From contig NZ_AJXU01000083.1 of NCBI RefSeq assembly GCF_000264315.1, forward strand, positions 1 through 46,829: a stretch of DNA of 46,829 nt, given 5' to 3'. Under the pieces are notes generated by a model. The model had not been told where the DNA came from and ran no database searches. It worked only from the letters and a program-made list of their open reading frames with translations. This stretch comes from Rhodanobacter fulvus Jip2 (GTDB lineage: Bacteria > Pseudomonadota > Gammaproteobacteria > Xanthomonadales > Rhodanobacteraceae). This document shows, piece by piece, positions 18,141 through 25,188 of the stretch; positions within the stretch are counted from its first letter, which is position 1; every line of letters begins with the position of its first letter. The position numbers and the translations under genes are program-made.

Positions 18141-19481
18141 ATGAGAACTGTCCTTATCATCGACGACAACCCGGCCGTGGGCGAGGCGCTGTCGCTGGCG
18201 TTGTCGCTGAACGAGATCAAGCCGTTGACCGCGCTCACGCCGGACGAGGGGCTAGCGTCGCTGGCGCGTGGTCAGGTGGATGTGGTGATCCAGGACATGA
18301 ACTTCACCGCCGATACCACCTCGGGCGAGGAGGGCGTGGCGCTGTTCCGTGCCATCCGCGAGCGGCATCCGGATTTGCCGGTGATCCTGCTGACCGCGTG
18401 GACGCATCTGGAAACTGCGGTGGAACTGGTCAAGGCTGGCGCCGCCGATTACCTGGCCAAGCCGTGGGATGACAACAAGCTGCTGGCCACGGTGGAAAAC
18501 CTGCTGGAGCTATCCGAATCCACCCGCGAGGTATCGCGCAGCCGGCGCGAGCGGCGTCAGCGCAGTGACCAGTTGCGGAAGAATTATCAGCTGGACGGGC
18601 TGGTGTTTGCCTCCGACGCGATGGCGCGCACGCTGGAGCTGGCCTGCCAGATCGCCCGGTCGGACGTGCCGGTGCTGATCACCGGTCCCAACGGCGCCGG
18701 CAAGGAGCGCATCGCCGCGATCGTGCATGCGAACTCCGCGGTGAAGCGCGGGCCGTTCATCGCGGTGAACTGCGGTGCGTTGCCCGGCGAGCTGATCGAG
18801 GCCGAACTGTTCGGCGCCGATGCCGGTGCCTATACCGGCGCCAACAAGGCGCGCGAAGGGCGCTTCGAGCTGGCCGATGGCGGCACCTTGTTCCTGGACG
18901 AGATCGGCAACCTGCCGTTGTCCGGCCAGGTGAAACTGCTGCGCGTGCTGGAAACCGGCCAGTACGAGCGGCTCGGGTCCGGGCGCACGCGGCAGGTGAA
19001 GGTGCGCGTGCTGTCGGCCACCAATGCCGACCTGAAGGCGATGGTGCGCGCGGGCACGTTCCGGGAGGACCTGTATTACCGGCTCAACGTGATCGAGGTG
19101 AACCTGCCGCCGCTCTCCGAGCGCAGCGACGATATCCTGCCGCTGGCCGAATTTTTCCTCGATGGCCGCGCCGAACTGGGCGATGCGGCGCGCGAACTGT
19201 TGCTCGGCTACCCGTGGCCGGGCAACGTGCGCGAGTTGAAAAACGCCATCGAGCGCGCCGCGCTGCTCTCGGGCGGCGGGCAAATCACGCCGGAGCTGCT
19301 CAACCTGCCGCAGCATGTCTCCAGCGCGGCGCGCAGCCTGGACGAGCCCAGCCGCGAAGTGGTGGAAAGCGCGTTGCACAAGGCCGACGGGGTGGTCAGT
19401 CGTGCAGCGCAGCAACTGGGCCTGTCGCGGCAGGCCCTGTACCGTCGCATGGAGCGCTATGGCCTGGCGTCGTCAAACTGA
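18141..19481 (+). CDS. Sigma-54-dependent response regulator (NtrC family)
   Basis: Three-domain activator of 446 residues. Receiver domain (about 1-120) with D8/D9, the phosphoacceptor D52 (VVIQDMNF) and the conserved lysine in AKPWD. AAA+ sigma-54 interaction domain (about 145-370) with the Walker A-like GPNGAGKE, the loop GAYTGA (a variant of GAFTGA) and Walker [12 protein letters not shown]-terminal Fis-type helix-turn-helix with [20 protein letters not shown]. The ATG at 18126 would add five residues; 18141 is chosen because the receiver strand starts there, but neither has a strong Shine-Dalgarno. Its place after twelve permeases and before a kinase gene suggests that it controls the array from a sigma-54 promoter. 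I did not find a convincing -24/-12 site in the gaps, so the site may lie upstream of the window. Confidence 0.93.
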   Translation: MRTVLIIDDNPAVGEALSLALSLNEIKPLTALTPDEGLASLARGQVDVVIQDMNFTADTTSGEEGVALFRAIRERHPDLPVILLTAWTHLETAVELVKAGAADYLAKPWDDNKLLATVENLLELSESTREVSRSRRERRQRSDQLRKNYQLDGLVFASDAMARTLELACQIARSDVPVLITGPNGAGKERIAAIVHANSAVKRGPFIAVNCGALPGELIEAELFGADAGAYTGANKAREGRFELADGGTLFLDEIGNLPLSGQVKLLRVLETGQYERLGSGRTRQVKVRVLSATNADLKAMVRAGTFREDLYYRLNVIEVNLPPLSERSDDILPLAEFFLDGRAELGDAARELLLGYPWPGNVRELKNAIERAALLSGGGQITPELLNLPQHVSSAARSLDEPSREVVESALHKADGVVSRAAQQLGLSRQALYRRMERYGLASSN

Positions 19482-19552
19482 GATGCAGTGGCCTTGCCGC
19501 GCCGCGCGGGTCGTAGAAAGATGGACGCCGCCTTTCTCGGGGGAGAACTGTC

Positions 19553-19879
19553 ATGCGATACGTAATGGCACCGCTGCCGGCACTGTTGCTGGGCGCGCTG
19601 GTCGCCCAGGCCGCTGTGACCCAACCATCCATCGGGCAAAAGTGGACGATTCCGTCAACGGAGTCGCCGGCCATCGACTACCGGGTCGGCTCGCCGCGGG
19701 TCGACGCGCCGCCACCCGGTCCGTTCGAGTTCGACGACCATCGCCCGCGCGGTCCGGTAGGCCAGCCGCCGCCGCGACCGAACGACCGCAACGTGGTGCT
19801 GGGCCTGGGCCTGCCCTGGACCGACGGCCGCCCACCGCTCGATTGCGCGCAGACGCCGATGGATGCCAAGTGCCATTGA
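19553..19879 (+). CDS. Small secreted proline-rich protein, unknown function
   Basis: Protein of 108 residues that I do not recognise. It has a clear GGGGGAG Shine-Dalgarno about 8 nt upstream of the ATG, a signal peptide (hydrophobic 5-22, ending AQAAVTQ), a proline-rich middle (DAPPPGPFEFD, GQPPPRPNDR) and a C-terminal pair of cysteines in DCAQTPMDAKCH. It lies between the response regulator and the kinase on the same strand, so it may be a periplasmic accessory or signal protein for that two-component system (inference). An unrelated hitch-hiking gene is equally possible. Confidence 0.7.
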   Translation: MRYVMAPLPALLLGALVAQAAVTQPSIGQKWTIPSTESPAIDYRVGSPRVDAPPPGPFEFDDHRPRGPVGQPPPRPNDRNVVLGLGLPWTDGRPPLDCAQTPMDAKCH

Positions 19880-19892
19880 GGGGTGTGATCTC

Positions 19893-19962
19893 TGTGGGAG
19901 CGACTTCAGTCTCGATGCCTTTCGGGCCAGGCAGAAGCATCGCGACTGAAGTCGCTCCCACA
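19893..19962. repeat. REP-like inverted repeat GGGAGCGACTTCAGTC (copy 1)
   Basis: The left arm TGTGGGAGCGACTTCAGTCT is followed by CGATGC, and the right arm GCATCGCGACTGAAGTCGC is followed by TCCCACA, with about 18 nt between. The arms match almost perfectly over 25 nt. It fills the space between the small secreted protein gene and the kinase gene. A second paired copy lies at 33863 and a single arm at 25161. Confidence 0.9.
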
Positions 19963-19976
19963 AGATGGAGTTCGCC

Positions 19977-21359
19977 ATGTGGCGCTGGCTGACCTCGCTG
20001 CGGATGCGGCTGACCATCCTGCTGGTGGTGGCGGGCGTGGCGGGGGCGTTGATCTACGCCGGCGTCAGCCGCTGGCCCGTGCCGCAGGTACTGCACTGGC
20101 TGCGGACCCAGGAGGCGTTTTCGACGCATGCGTCGTCGGCCGGTGTCTATGGCGGCGTGCTGATCAGCCTGGTGGTGCTGCTGCCGCTGGCGCTCTGGCT
20201 GGCCGGCGTGGTGATGGCGCCGGTGAGCCGCCTGCTGCGCGCACTGGAAGGCGCGGTGGCCAGTTACCGCGACGGCGATTTCAGCTTCTCCATCGCCGCG
20301 AGCCGGCGCGATGAACTGGGCCAGTTGATCCGCATGCACAACGCGCTGGGCCAGACCCTGCGTGAGCAGCGCCAGCACCTGGTGCAGCGCGAACTGCTGC
20401 TGGACACCGTGGTGCAGAACACGCCGGTGGCGCTGGTGCTGACCGATGCGATCGGCCGCGTGGCGTACGCCAACATCGCCTCGCGCCACCTGTTCAACAA
20501 CGGCCGCAGCCTGCAGGGGATGGATTTCTCGCAATTGCTGGCCGCCGGCCCCGACGCGCTGCGCCAAGCGGTGGAAAGCGGCGAGGATGCCCTGCTCAGC
20601 GTGGAGATGGATGGCGGCGAGGAAACCTTCCACCTTTCCCAGCGCGCGTTCCGGTTGCAGGGGCGACCCCACCGGCTGCAGTTGTTCCGCCGCATGACGC
20701 GCGAGCTGTCGCGGCAGGAAGTGGCGACCTGGAAGCGGGTGATCCGGGTGATCAGCCACGAGTTGAACAATTCGCTGGCGCCGATTTCCTCGCTGGCGCA
20801 CTCGGGCGCCGAGCTGGCCCGTCGCGGCGATGTGGCGCGGCTGCCGGGCGTGTTCGCCACCATCGGCGAGCGCGCGAACCATCTGCACGGTTTCATCGCC
20901 GGCTACGCCAGCTTCGCCAAGTTGCCGGCGCCGCGGCTGGCGCCGGTGGAGTGGCCGCCCTTTCTTGATGCACTGGCCTTGCACTGCCGCTTTCGATTGC
21001 TGGCGGAAGCGCCGGAGCGGCCGGGCATCTTCGACGCGGTGCAGATCGAGCAGGTGCTGATCAACCTGATCAAGAACGCCCACGAAGCCGGCGGCGACGA
21101 GGACGAGGTGTCGCTCTCCATCACGCAGGCCGGCCGCGACCTGCGCATCGAGGTGGCCGATCGCGGCCCCGGCATGAGCGAAACCGTACTGGCGCAGGCG
21201 CTGCTGCCGTTCTATTCGACCAAGCGCGCGGGCACCGGCCTGGGCCTGGCGCTGGCGCGCGAAATCACCGAGGCGCACGGCGGCCGGGTGCTGCTGGCCA
21301 ACCGCGAAGGCGGCGGTTTGCGGGTGACCTTGCTGTTGCCGCAGGCCACGCCGAGATAA
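19977..21359 (+). CDS. Sensor histidine kinase, NtrY-like
   Basis: Membrane kinase of 460 residues. Two membrane segments (about 12-30 and 60-80) enclose a short periplasmic loop. A HAMP-like stretch (about 80-130), a PAS-like region (LLLDTVVQNTPVALVLTDAIG, split here for length: it begins near residue 138), an H-box with H261 in VISHELNNSLAP, and a HATPase domain with the N-box NLIKNAHEAGG, the G1 box DRGPGMS and GTGLGLALAREI follow. An in-frame ATG at 19965 exists, but GGAG at 19967-19970 sits 6 nt before the ATG at 19977. It is probably the partner of the response regulator encoded upstream. The very short periplasmic loop suggests that it senses the membrane, an accessory protein or the transporter rather than a large ligand (inference). 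Confidence 0.92.
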   Translation: MWRWLTSLRMRLTILLVVAGVAGALIYAGVSRWPVPQVLHWLRTQEAFSTHASSAGVYGGVLISLVVLLPLALWLAGVVMAPVSRLLRALEGAVASYRDGDFSFSIAASRRDELGQLIRMHNALGQTLREQRQHLVQRELLLDTVVQNTPVALVLTDAIGRVAYANIASRHLFNNGRSLQGMDFSQLLAAGPDALRQAVESGEDALLSVEMDGGEETFHLSQRAFRLQGRPHRLQLFRRMTRELSRQEVATWKRVIRVISHELNNSLAPISSLAHSGAELARRGDVARLPGVFATIGERANHLHGFIAGYASFAKLPAPRLAPVEWPPFLDALALHCRFRLLAEAPERPGIFDAVQIEQVLINLIKNAHEAGGDEDEVSLSITQAGRDLRIEVADRGPGMSETVLAQALLPFYSTKRAGTGLGLALAREITEAHGGRVLLANREGGGLRVTLLLPQATPR

Positions 21360-21420
21360 CCGCCGCGGCCCATGGCGCTCGCCTATACTCAAGGCTTCTT
21401 CAGGGGATGGAGCTTACGTC

Positions 21421-22365
21421 ATGGGATTGGGACAACTGCTGGCGCTGGTCATTGTTTTTCTGGTGGTGGTCGGCATCGTCAAGCTGGTGCGCATCGTGCC
21501 GCAAGGCTACGAATGGACCGTGGAAACCTTCGGCAAATACACCCGCACGCTCACCCCGGGGCTGCATTTCCTGATCCCGATCTACCAGGCGGTCGGACGC
21601 AAGATCAACATGATGGAACAGGTGCTGGACGTGCCCTCGCAGGACGTCATCACCAAGGACAACGCCGTGGTGGGCGTGGACGGCGTGGTGTTCTATCAGG
21701 TGCTGGACGCGTCCAAGGCGGCGTACGAAGTCTCCAACCTGGAGCAGGCCACGCTGGCGCTGATCATGACCAACATCCGCACCGTGCTGGGCTCGATGGA
21801 TCTGGACGAAAGCCTCAGCCAGCGCGACGCCATCAACGCCAAGCTGCTGCGCGTGGTGGATGAGGCCACCCACCCGTGGGGCGTGAAGGTCAACCGCATC
21901 GAGATCAAGGACATCGCCCCGCCGCGCGACCTGATCGACGCGATGGCGCGGCAGATGAAGGCCGAGCGCGAGAAGCGCGCCAACATCCTCGACGCCGAGG
22001 GCTTCCGCCAGGCGGCCATCCTGAAGGCCGAGGGCGAGAAGCAGTCGGTGATCCTGGCCGCCGAGGGCGAGAAGGAAGCCGCGTTCCGCATCGCCGAGGC
22101 GCGTGAGCGTTCGGCGGAGGCCGAAGCCAAGGCCACCACGATGGTGTCCGACGCGATCGAGGGCGGCAACGTCAATGCGCTGAATTACTTCGTGGCCAAC
22201 AACTACGTCGATGCGCTGAAGGAAATGGCCAAATCTCCCAACCAGAAAATGCTGCTGCTGCCGATCGAGGCCACCGGCATCCTGGGCTCGCTGGCCGGTA
22301 TTGCGGAGCTGGCGAAGGAATCGCTGGGGCAGCAGAAAGTCGTCGCGCAACCACCAGCACGCTGA
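21421..22365 (+). CDS. qmcA: SPFH/Band-7 (stomatin-like) membrane protein, QmcA family
   Basis: Inner-membrane-anchored SPFH protein of 314 residues. It has one N-terminal membrane segment (about 5-24), the SPFH core starting IVPQGYEWTVETFGKYTRTL, and a long alanine/glutamate-rich coiled coil (about 175-240; EREKRANILDAEGFRQAAIL). Length and order match QmcA (YbbK). QmcA proteins form large ring-like membrane assemblies and are usually encoded beside an NfeD protein; here nfeD lies downstream but is separated by a DUF559 cassette. The gene starts 61 nt after the kinase gene. Role in membrane quality control is from family knowledge. Confidence 0.92.
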   Translation: MGLGQLLALVIVFLVVVGIVKLVRIVPQGYEWTVETFGKYTRTLTPGLHFLIPIYQAVGRKINMMEQVLDVPSQDVITKDNAVVGVDGVVFYQVLDASKAAYEVSNLEQATLALIMTNIRTVLGSMDLDESLSQRDAINAKLLRVVDEATHPWGVKVNRIEIKDIAPPRDLIDAMARQMKAEREKRANILDAEGFRQAAILKAEGEKQSVILAAEGEKEAAFRIAEARERSAEAEAKATTMVSDAIEGGNVNALNYFVANNYVDALKEMAKSPNQKMLLLPIEATGILGSLAGIAELAKESLGQQKVVAQPPAR

Positions 22366-22374
22366 TGCTCTGCT

Positions 22375-22413
22375 CCCCTCTCCCGCTTGCGGGAGAGGGG
22401 CCGGGGGAGAGGG
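22375..22413. repeat. Left inverted repeat of the DUF559 cassette
   Basis: Hairpin CCCCTCTCCCGC (22375-22386), loop TT, GCGGGAGAGGGG (22389-22400), then CCGGGGGAGAGGG. It is the near-perfect reverse complement of 22784-22822 on the other side of the DUF559 gene. It has the same half-element design (hairpin followed by a G-rich tail) as the CT-rich elements at 3495 and 6213. Confidence 0.9.
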
Positions 22414-22432
22414 CAAGAAGCCGGAGAAGGTT

Positions 22433-22810
22433 ATGGACAACCTCGCAAACGCCAAAACCATGCGTTCAGAGCAAACGCCAGCCGAACAGCACCTCTGGTA
22501 CCACCTGCGCGCGAATCGCTTCATGGGCCTGAAGTTCAAGCGACAAAAACCGATGGGTCCCTATATCGTCGACTTCATCTGCCTCGAACGCGGCGTCATC
22601 ATCGAAGTGGATGGCGGACAACACGGCGATGATGTTGCTTATGATCAGCGGCGTGACCGGTGGCTGGCGTCACAGGGCTTCATCGTGTTGCGCTTCTGGA
22701 ATCACGATGTGTTGAATCAAACGGAGAGCGTGTTGGAACGCATACGACAGGTCGTCGATGAACGGGCTTTCCCGGCACGACTGCCCTCTCCCCCAGCCCC
22801 TCTCCCATGA
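22433..22810 (+). CDS. DUF559 domain protein, Vsr/PD-(D/E)XK-like nuclease fold
   Basis: Protein of 125 residues of the DUF559 family, related to very-short-patch-repair-type endonucleases. Candidate active-site residues are D47 (IVDF), E58 and D60 (IIEVDGGQH) and H64; E18 in TPAEQHLWYHLR is also typical. The family is thought to be nucleolytic, but no activity is proven by the sequence. The C-terminal PSPPAPLP and the stop codon are encoded by the right repeat of the cassette. The gene lies between qmcA and nfeD, normally neighbours, and is bracketed by inverted hairpins, so it looks like an inserted mobile unit. The start is chosen at the ATG after GGAGAAGG. Confidence 0.88.
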   Translation: MDNLANAKTMRSEQTPAEQHLWYHLRANRFMGLKFKRQKPMGPYIVDFICLERGVIIEVDGGQHGDDVAYDQRRDRWLASQGFIVLRFWNHDVLNQTESVLERIRQVVDERAFPARLPSPPAPLP

Positions 22811-22822
22811 ATGGGAGAGGGG
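22784..22822. repeat. Right inverted repeat of the DUF559 cassette
   Basis: CCCTCTCCCCCAG, then hairpin CCCCTCTCCCAT (22797-22808), loop GA, ATGGGAGAGGGG (22811-22822). It is the mirror image of the repeat at 22375-22413. It codes for the last residues and stop of the DUF559 protein and supplies the GGGGAG Shine-Dalgarno of nfeD. Confidence 0.9.
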
Positions 22823-22831
22823 AGCTAACCC

Positions 22832-23293
22832 ATGGAAACCATCATGTTCGAGGCCATTTCTACGCATTACCTGTGGTGGATTCTTGCCCTGCTGCTGATT
22901 GCGGGGGAATTGTTGTTGCCGGGGTATTTCCTGTTGTGGATCGGCATCGCCGCCGCGGCGATGGGCGTGGTGCTGTGGGTGGCGCCGACGCTGGGGATGT
23001 TGGCGCAGGCAATCGTGTTTGGGGTGCTGGCGTTTGCGGCGTGCGTGCTTTACGCGAAGCTCCTGCGGCCGCGGCTGGAGCGCAGCGAGCCGGGTAATGA
23101 GCGCTTGAACCGTCGCGGCGAGCAGATGATCGGCCAGCGCTACGAGCTGATCGAGGCGATCGTCAACGGCCGCGGCAAGGCCCGCGTGGGCGACGGCCAG
23201 TGGCTGGTCAGCGGGCCGGATCTGCCCGCCGGCAGCACAGTTGAAGTGGTAGCGGTGCAGGGCACCACGCTGCAGGTTCGCGCAGCGGCATGA
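22832..23293 (+). CDS. NfeD-like membrane protein (YbbJ type)
   Basis: Short NfeD protein of 153 residues. Membrane segments at about 13-30, 33-48 and 50-70 are followed by a C-terminal OB-fold domain (about 90-153) with GQRYELIEAIVNGRGKARVG and GTTLQVRAA. It is the expected partner of the SPFH protein: NfeD binds and helps assemble SPFH scaffolds. GGGGAG lies 7 nt before the ATG and is supplied by the repeat in front. ThrE follows with an ATGA overlap. Confidence 0.9.
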   Translation: METIMFEAISTHYLWWILALLLIAGELLLPGYFLLWIGIAAAAMGVVLWVAPTLGMLAQAIVFGVLAFAACVLYAKLLRPRLERSEPGNERLNRRGEQMIGQRYELIEAIVNGRGKARVGDGQWLVSGPDLPAGSTVEVVAVQGTTLQVRAAA

Positions 23294-24561
23294 GTGCGGT
23301 CGTCAGCCAGCCTTTCGCCGCGATTGCGCTCAACACGCGCATTGCCTTCCTGGTGGAACTGGCGCGACGACTGCATCAATACGGCACCTCCGCGCCGCGG
23401 CTGGAAATGGCCATCTCCGGCGCGGCGCAGCGGCTGGAGCTGGTGGCCGACGTGTGGTCCAGTCCCACCGCCATCATCATTTCGTTCACCGACATGGCGC
23501 AGGGCGAGGAAGGCGTGGCGCAGACCACGCAGGTGATGCGGCTGGCGCCGGGCGAGGTGAACCTGGCGCGCCTGTGCCGCGCCGACGACATCGCCGATCG
23601 CGCCATCGCGGGCGAGCTGGATCTGCGCGAAGGCTTTCGCCAGTTGCGGCTGCTGGGTCGTCCCGATACACCGTGGGAGCAGGCCGGCACCATCGCCAGC
23701 TACGGCTTGTCCGCCGCCGCCATCGCGGCGCTGTTCCTGCACAGTTCGTGGGTCGATCTGGTGGTCGCTGGGGTGATCGGCGTGATCATCGGCTGGATCG
23801 CGATACTCGCCGGCACGCGGCCGCGGCTGGCGGTGGCCAGCGACGTGATCTGCGCGATGGTGGCGACTACCGTGGCGATCGTGGTGAGCGCCTTCGTGGT
23901 GCCGCTGGCGATCAAGTCGGTGGTGCTGGCGGGCCTGATCATCCTGGTGCCGGGCATGTCGCTGACCAACGCGGTGCGCGAGATTTCCAGCCAGAACCTG
24001 GTCTCCGGCATGGCGCGCATGGGCGGCGCCATGGCGACGCTGCTGAAACTGGTGTTCGGCACCGTGGCTGCCACCCAGCTCTGCTCCGCCGCCGGCATCC
24101 ACGCGCGCGACTACGCCTTGCCTGCGTTGCCGCCCTGGACCGATTACGTGGCGCTGCTGGTGGGCGCGGTCGCGTTTGCCATCCTGTTTCGCGCCGCGTT
24201 GCGCGACTGGCCGGCGGTGATCGGCGCGGTGATCGTGGGCTACCTGGCCACGCGCTGGGGCGGCGAGATTTCCGGCGCGCTGCCGGCGGCGCCGTTCGGC
24301 GTGTTCCTGGGCGGCTTGCTGCTGGGCGCGTTCTCCAACCTGTACGCCCGTTTTGCGCACCAGCCCGGCGCCGTGATCCGCGAGCCGGGCATCCTGCTGC
24401 TGGTGCCGGGCAGCGTGGGTTTTCGCAGCATGTCGTTCCTGCTGGAGCGCGATACGCCGCTGGGCCTGGACACCGCGATGCTGCTGCTGACCCTGCTGGT
24501 GTCGATCGTGGCCGGCCTGATGTTCGGCGATTTGCTGATTTCGCCAAGGCGCTCGTTGTAA
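23290..24561 (+). CDS. Threonine/serine exporter family protein (ThrE, fused form)
   Basis: Polytopic membrane protein of 423 residues combining an N-terminal ThrE (DUF1212) domain and a C-terminal ThrE_2 (DUF3815) domain. About ten hydrophobic segments are visible from residue 138 onward. The cytoplasmic N-terminal part has YGTSAPRLEMAISGAAQRL, typical of the family, and the core has LVPGMSLTNAVREISSQNL. It is predicted to export threonine and serine by proton motive force; the substrate is from family knowledge. It overlaps nfeD by 4 nt (ATGA), so the genes are translationally coupled. Confidence 0.88.
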   Translation: MSAVVSQPFAAIALNTRIAFLVELARRLHQYGTSAPRLEMAISGAAQRLELVADVWSSPTAIIISFTDMAQGEEGVAQTTQVMRLAPGEVNLARLCRADDIADRAIAGELDLREGFRQLRLLGRPDTPWEQAGTIASYGLSAAAIAALFLHSSWVDLVVAGVIGVIIGWIAILAGTRPRLAVASDVICAMVATTVAIVVSAFVVPLAIKSVVLAGLIILVPGMSLTNAVREISSQNLVSGMARMGGAMATLLKLVFGTVAATQLCSAAGIHARDYALPALPPWTDYVALLVGAVAFAILFRAALRDWPAVIGAVIVGYLATRWGGEISGALPAAPFGVFLGGLLLGAFSNLYARFAHQPGAVIREPGILLLVPGSVGFRSMSFLLERDTPLGLDTAMLLLTLLVSIVAGLMFGDLLISPRRSL

Positions 24562-24572
24562 CCCCAAGCCTT

Positions 24573-24596
24573 CCTTCCCCCGCTTGCGGGGGAAGG
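24573..24596. terminator. GC-rich hairpin between convergent genes
   Basis: CCTTCCCCCGC (24573-24583), loop TT, GCGGGGGAAGG (24586-24596): an 11-bp perfect stem between the convergent thrE-like and asparaginase genes. No long T run follows on either strand, so it may be a bidirectional transcription barrier or a lone half of the CT-rich repeat family. Confidence 0.6.
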
Positions 24597-24611
24597 GAAA
24601 TATCGGGCTTT

Positions 24612-25106
24612 TCAGGCGCCCGACGCTTCCTCGAAGCGGTTGGCGTCGCGGTTCTTGCGCACCTTGGCCGGGTCCCACACGCGGCCGTTCATGGTGATGT
24701 AGACGCCATCGGGCAGGGTCTGCACCGCGGCCACGGCGCAGCCGATGTTGAACACCGCATCCGAGCCCTGGAAACGGGCCGGGTTGAGCGCGCCGGTCAG
24801 CACGATCACCTTGCCCTTGATGCCGGCCAGCGCCTTGGCGGTGTCGACCATGGTGTCGGTGCCGTGCGTCACCAGCACGTGCCGATGCGGCTGCGCCTCG
24901 ATGGTGGAACGCACCAGGGCGCGGTCCTCCGCGGCCATGTGCAGGCTGTCCTTGCGCAGGATGGGGATCACGTCGAACTGGAAGCCCACGCCCAGCTGGC
25001 TCAGGATGTCGCCGATCTGTGGCGCGCCGATCTTGTAGTCCGACTTGTCGTCGAAATAGATCTTGTCGATGGTGCCACCGGTGGTGACGATGGTCAGATG
25101 CTGCAT
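24612..25106 (-). CDS. Single-domain asparaginase-like protein
   Basis: Protein of 164 residues matching only the N-terminal domain of type I/II L-asparaginases. The two catalytic motifs are present: TTGGTIDK (about 8-15) with the nucleophilic threonine, and THGTDTMVDTAKAL (about 80-93) with the second T-D pair. Full-length asparaginases have about 320-350 residues with a C-terminal domain that completes the substrate pocket across the dimer; it is absent here and no remnant is left downstream. Stand-alone N-terminal-domain versions are known in Proteobacteria, so this is probably a genuine short form rather than a broken gene. Activity on asparagine is uncertain. Confidence 0.87.
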   Translation of the reverse strand: MQHLTIVTTGGTIDKIYFDDKSDYKIGAPQIGDILSQLGVGFQFDVIPILRKDSLHMAAEDRALVRSTIEAQPHRHVLVTHGTDTMVDTAKALAGIKGKVIVLTGALNPARFQGSDAVFNIGCAVAAVQTLPDGVYITMNGRVWDPAKVRKNRDANRFEEASGA

Positions 25107-25160
25107 GGGCTGGGCCAGTAGAGGGAATGGCGCATTTTAGCCCGCCCACCGCATCACCCT

Positions 25161-25185
25161 GTGGCAGCGGCTTCAGCCGCGATGC
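25161..25185. repeat. REP-like single arm
   Basis: GTGGCAGCGGCTTCAGCCGC followed by GATGC, a variant of the arm found at 19894 and 33863. Its inner part CGGCTTCAGCCG is itself a small palindrome. It lies between the minus-strand asparaginase and acyl-CoA dehydrogenase genes, and no second arm is seen. Confidence 0.7.
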
Positions 25186-25188
25186 TCT

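Noticed and set aside
24612..25106. Asparaginase as a broken pseudogene
   Set aside because: The frame is intact with both catalytic motifs, ends cleanly and has no downstream remnant; the short form is known in other bacteria.
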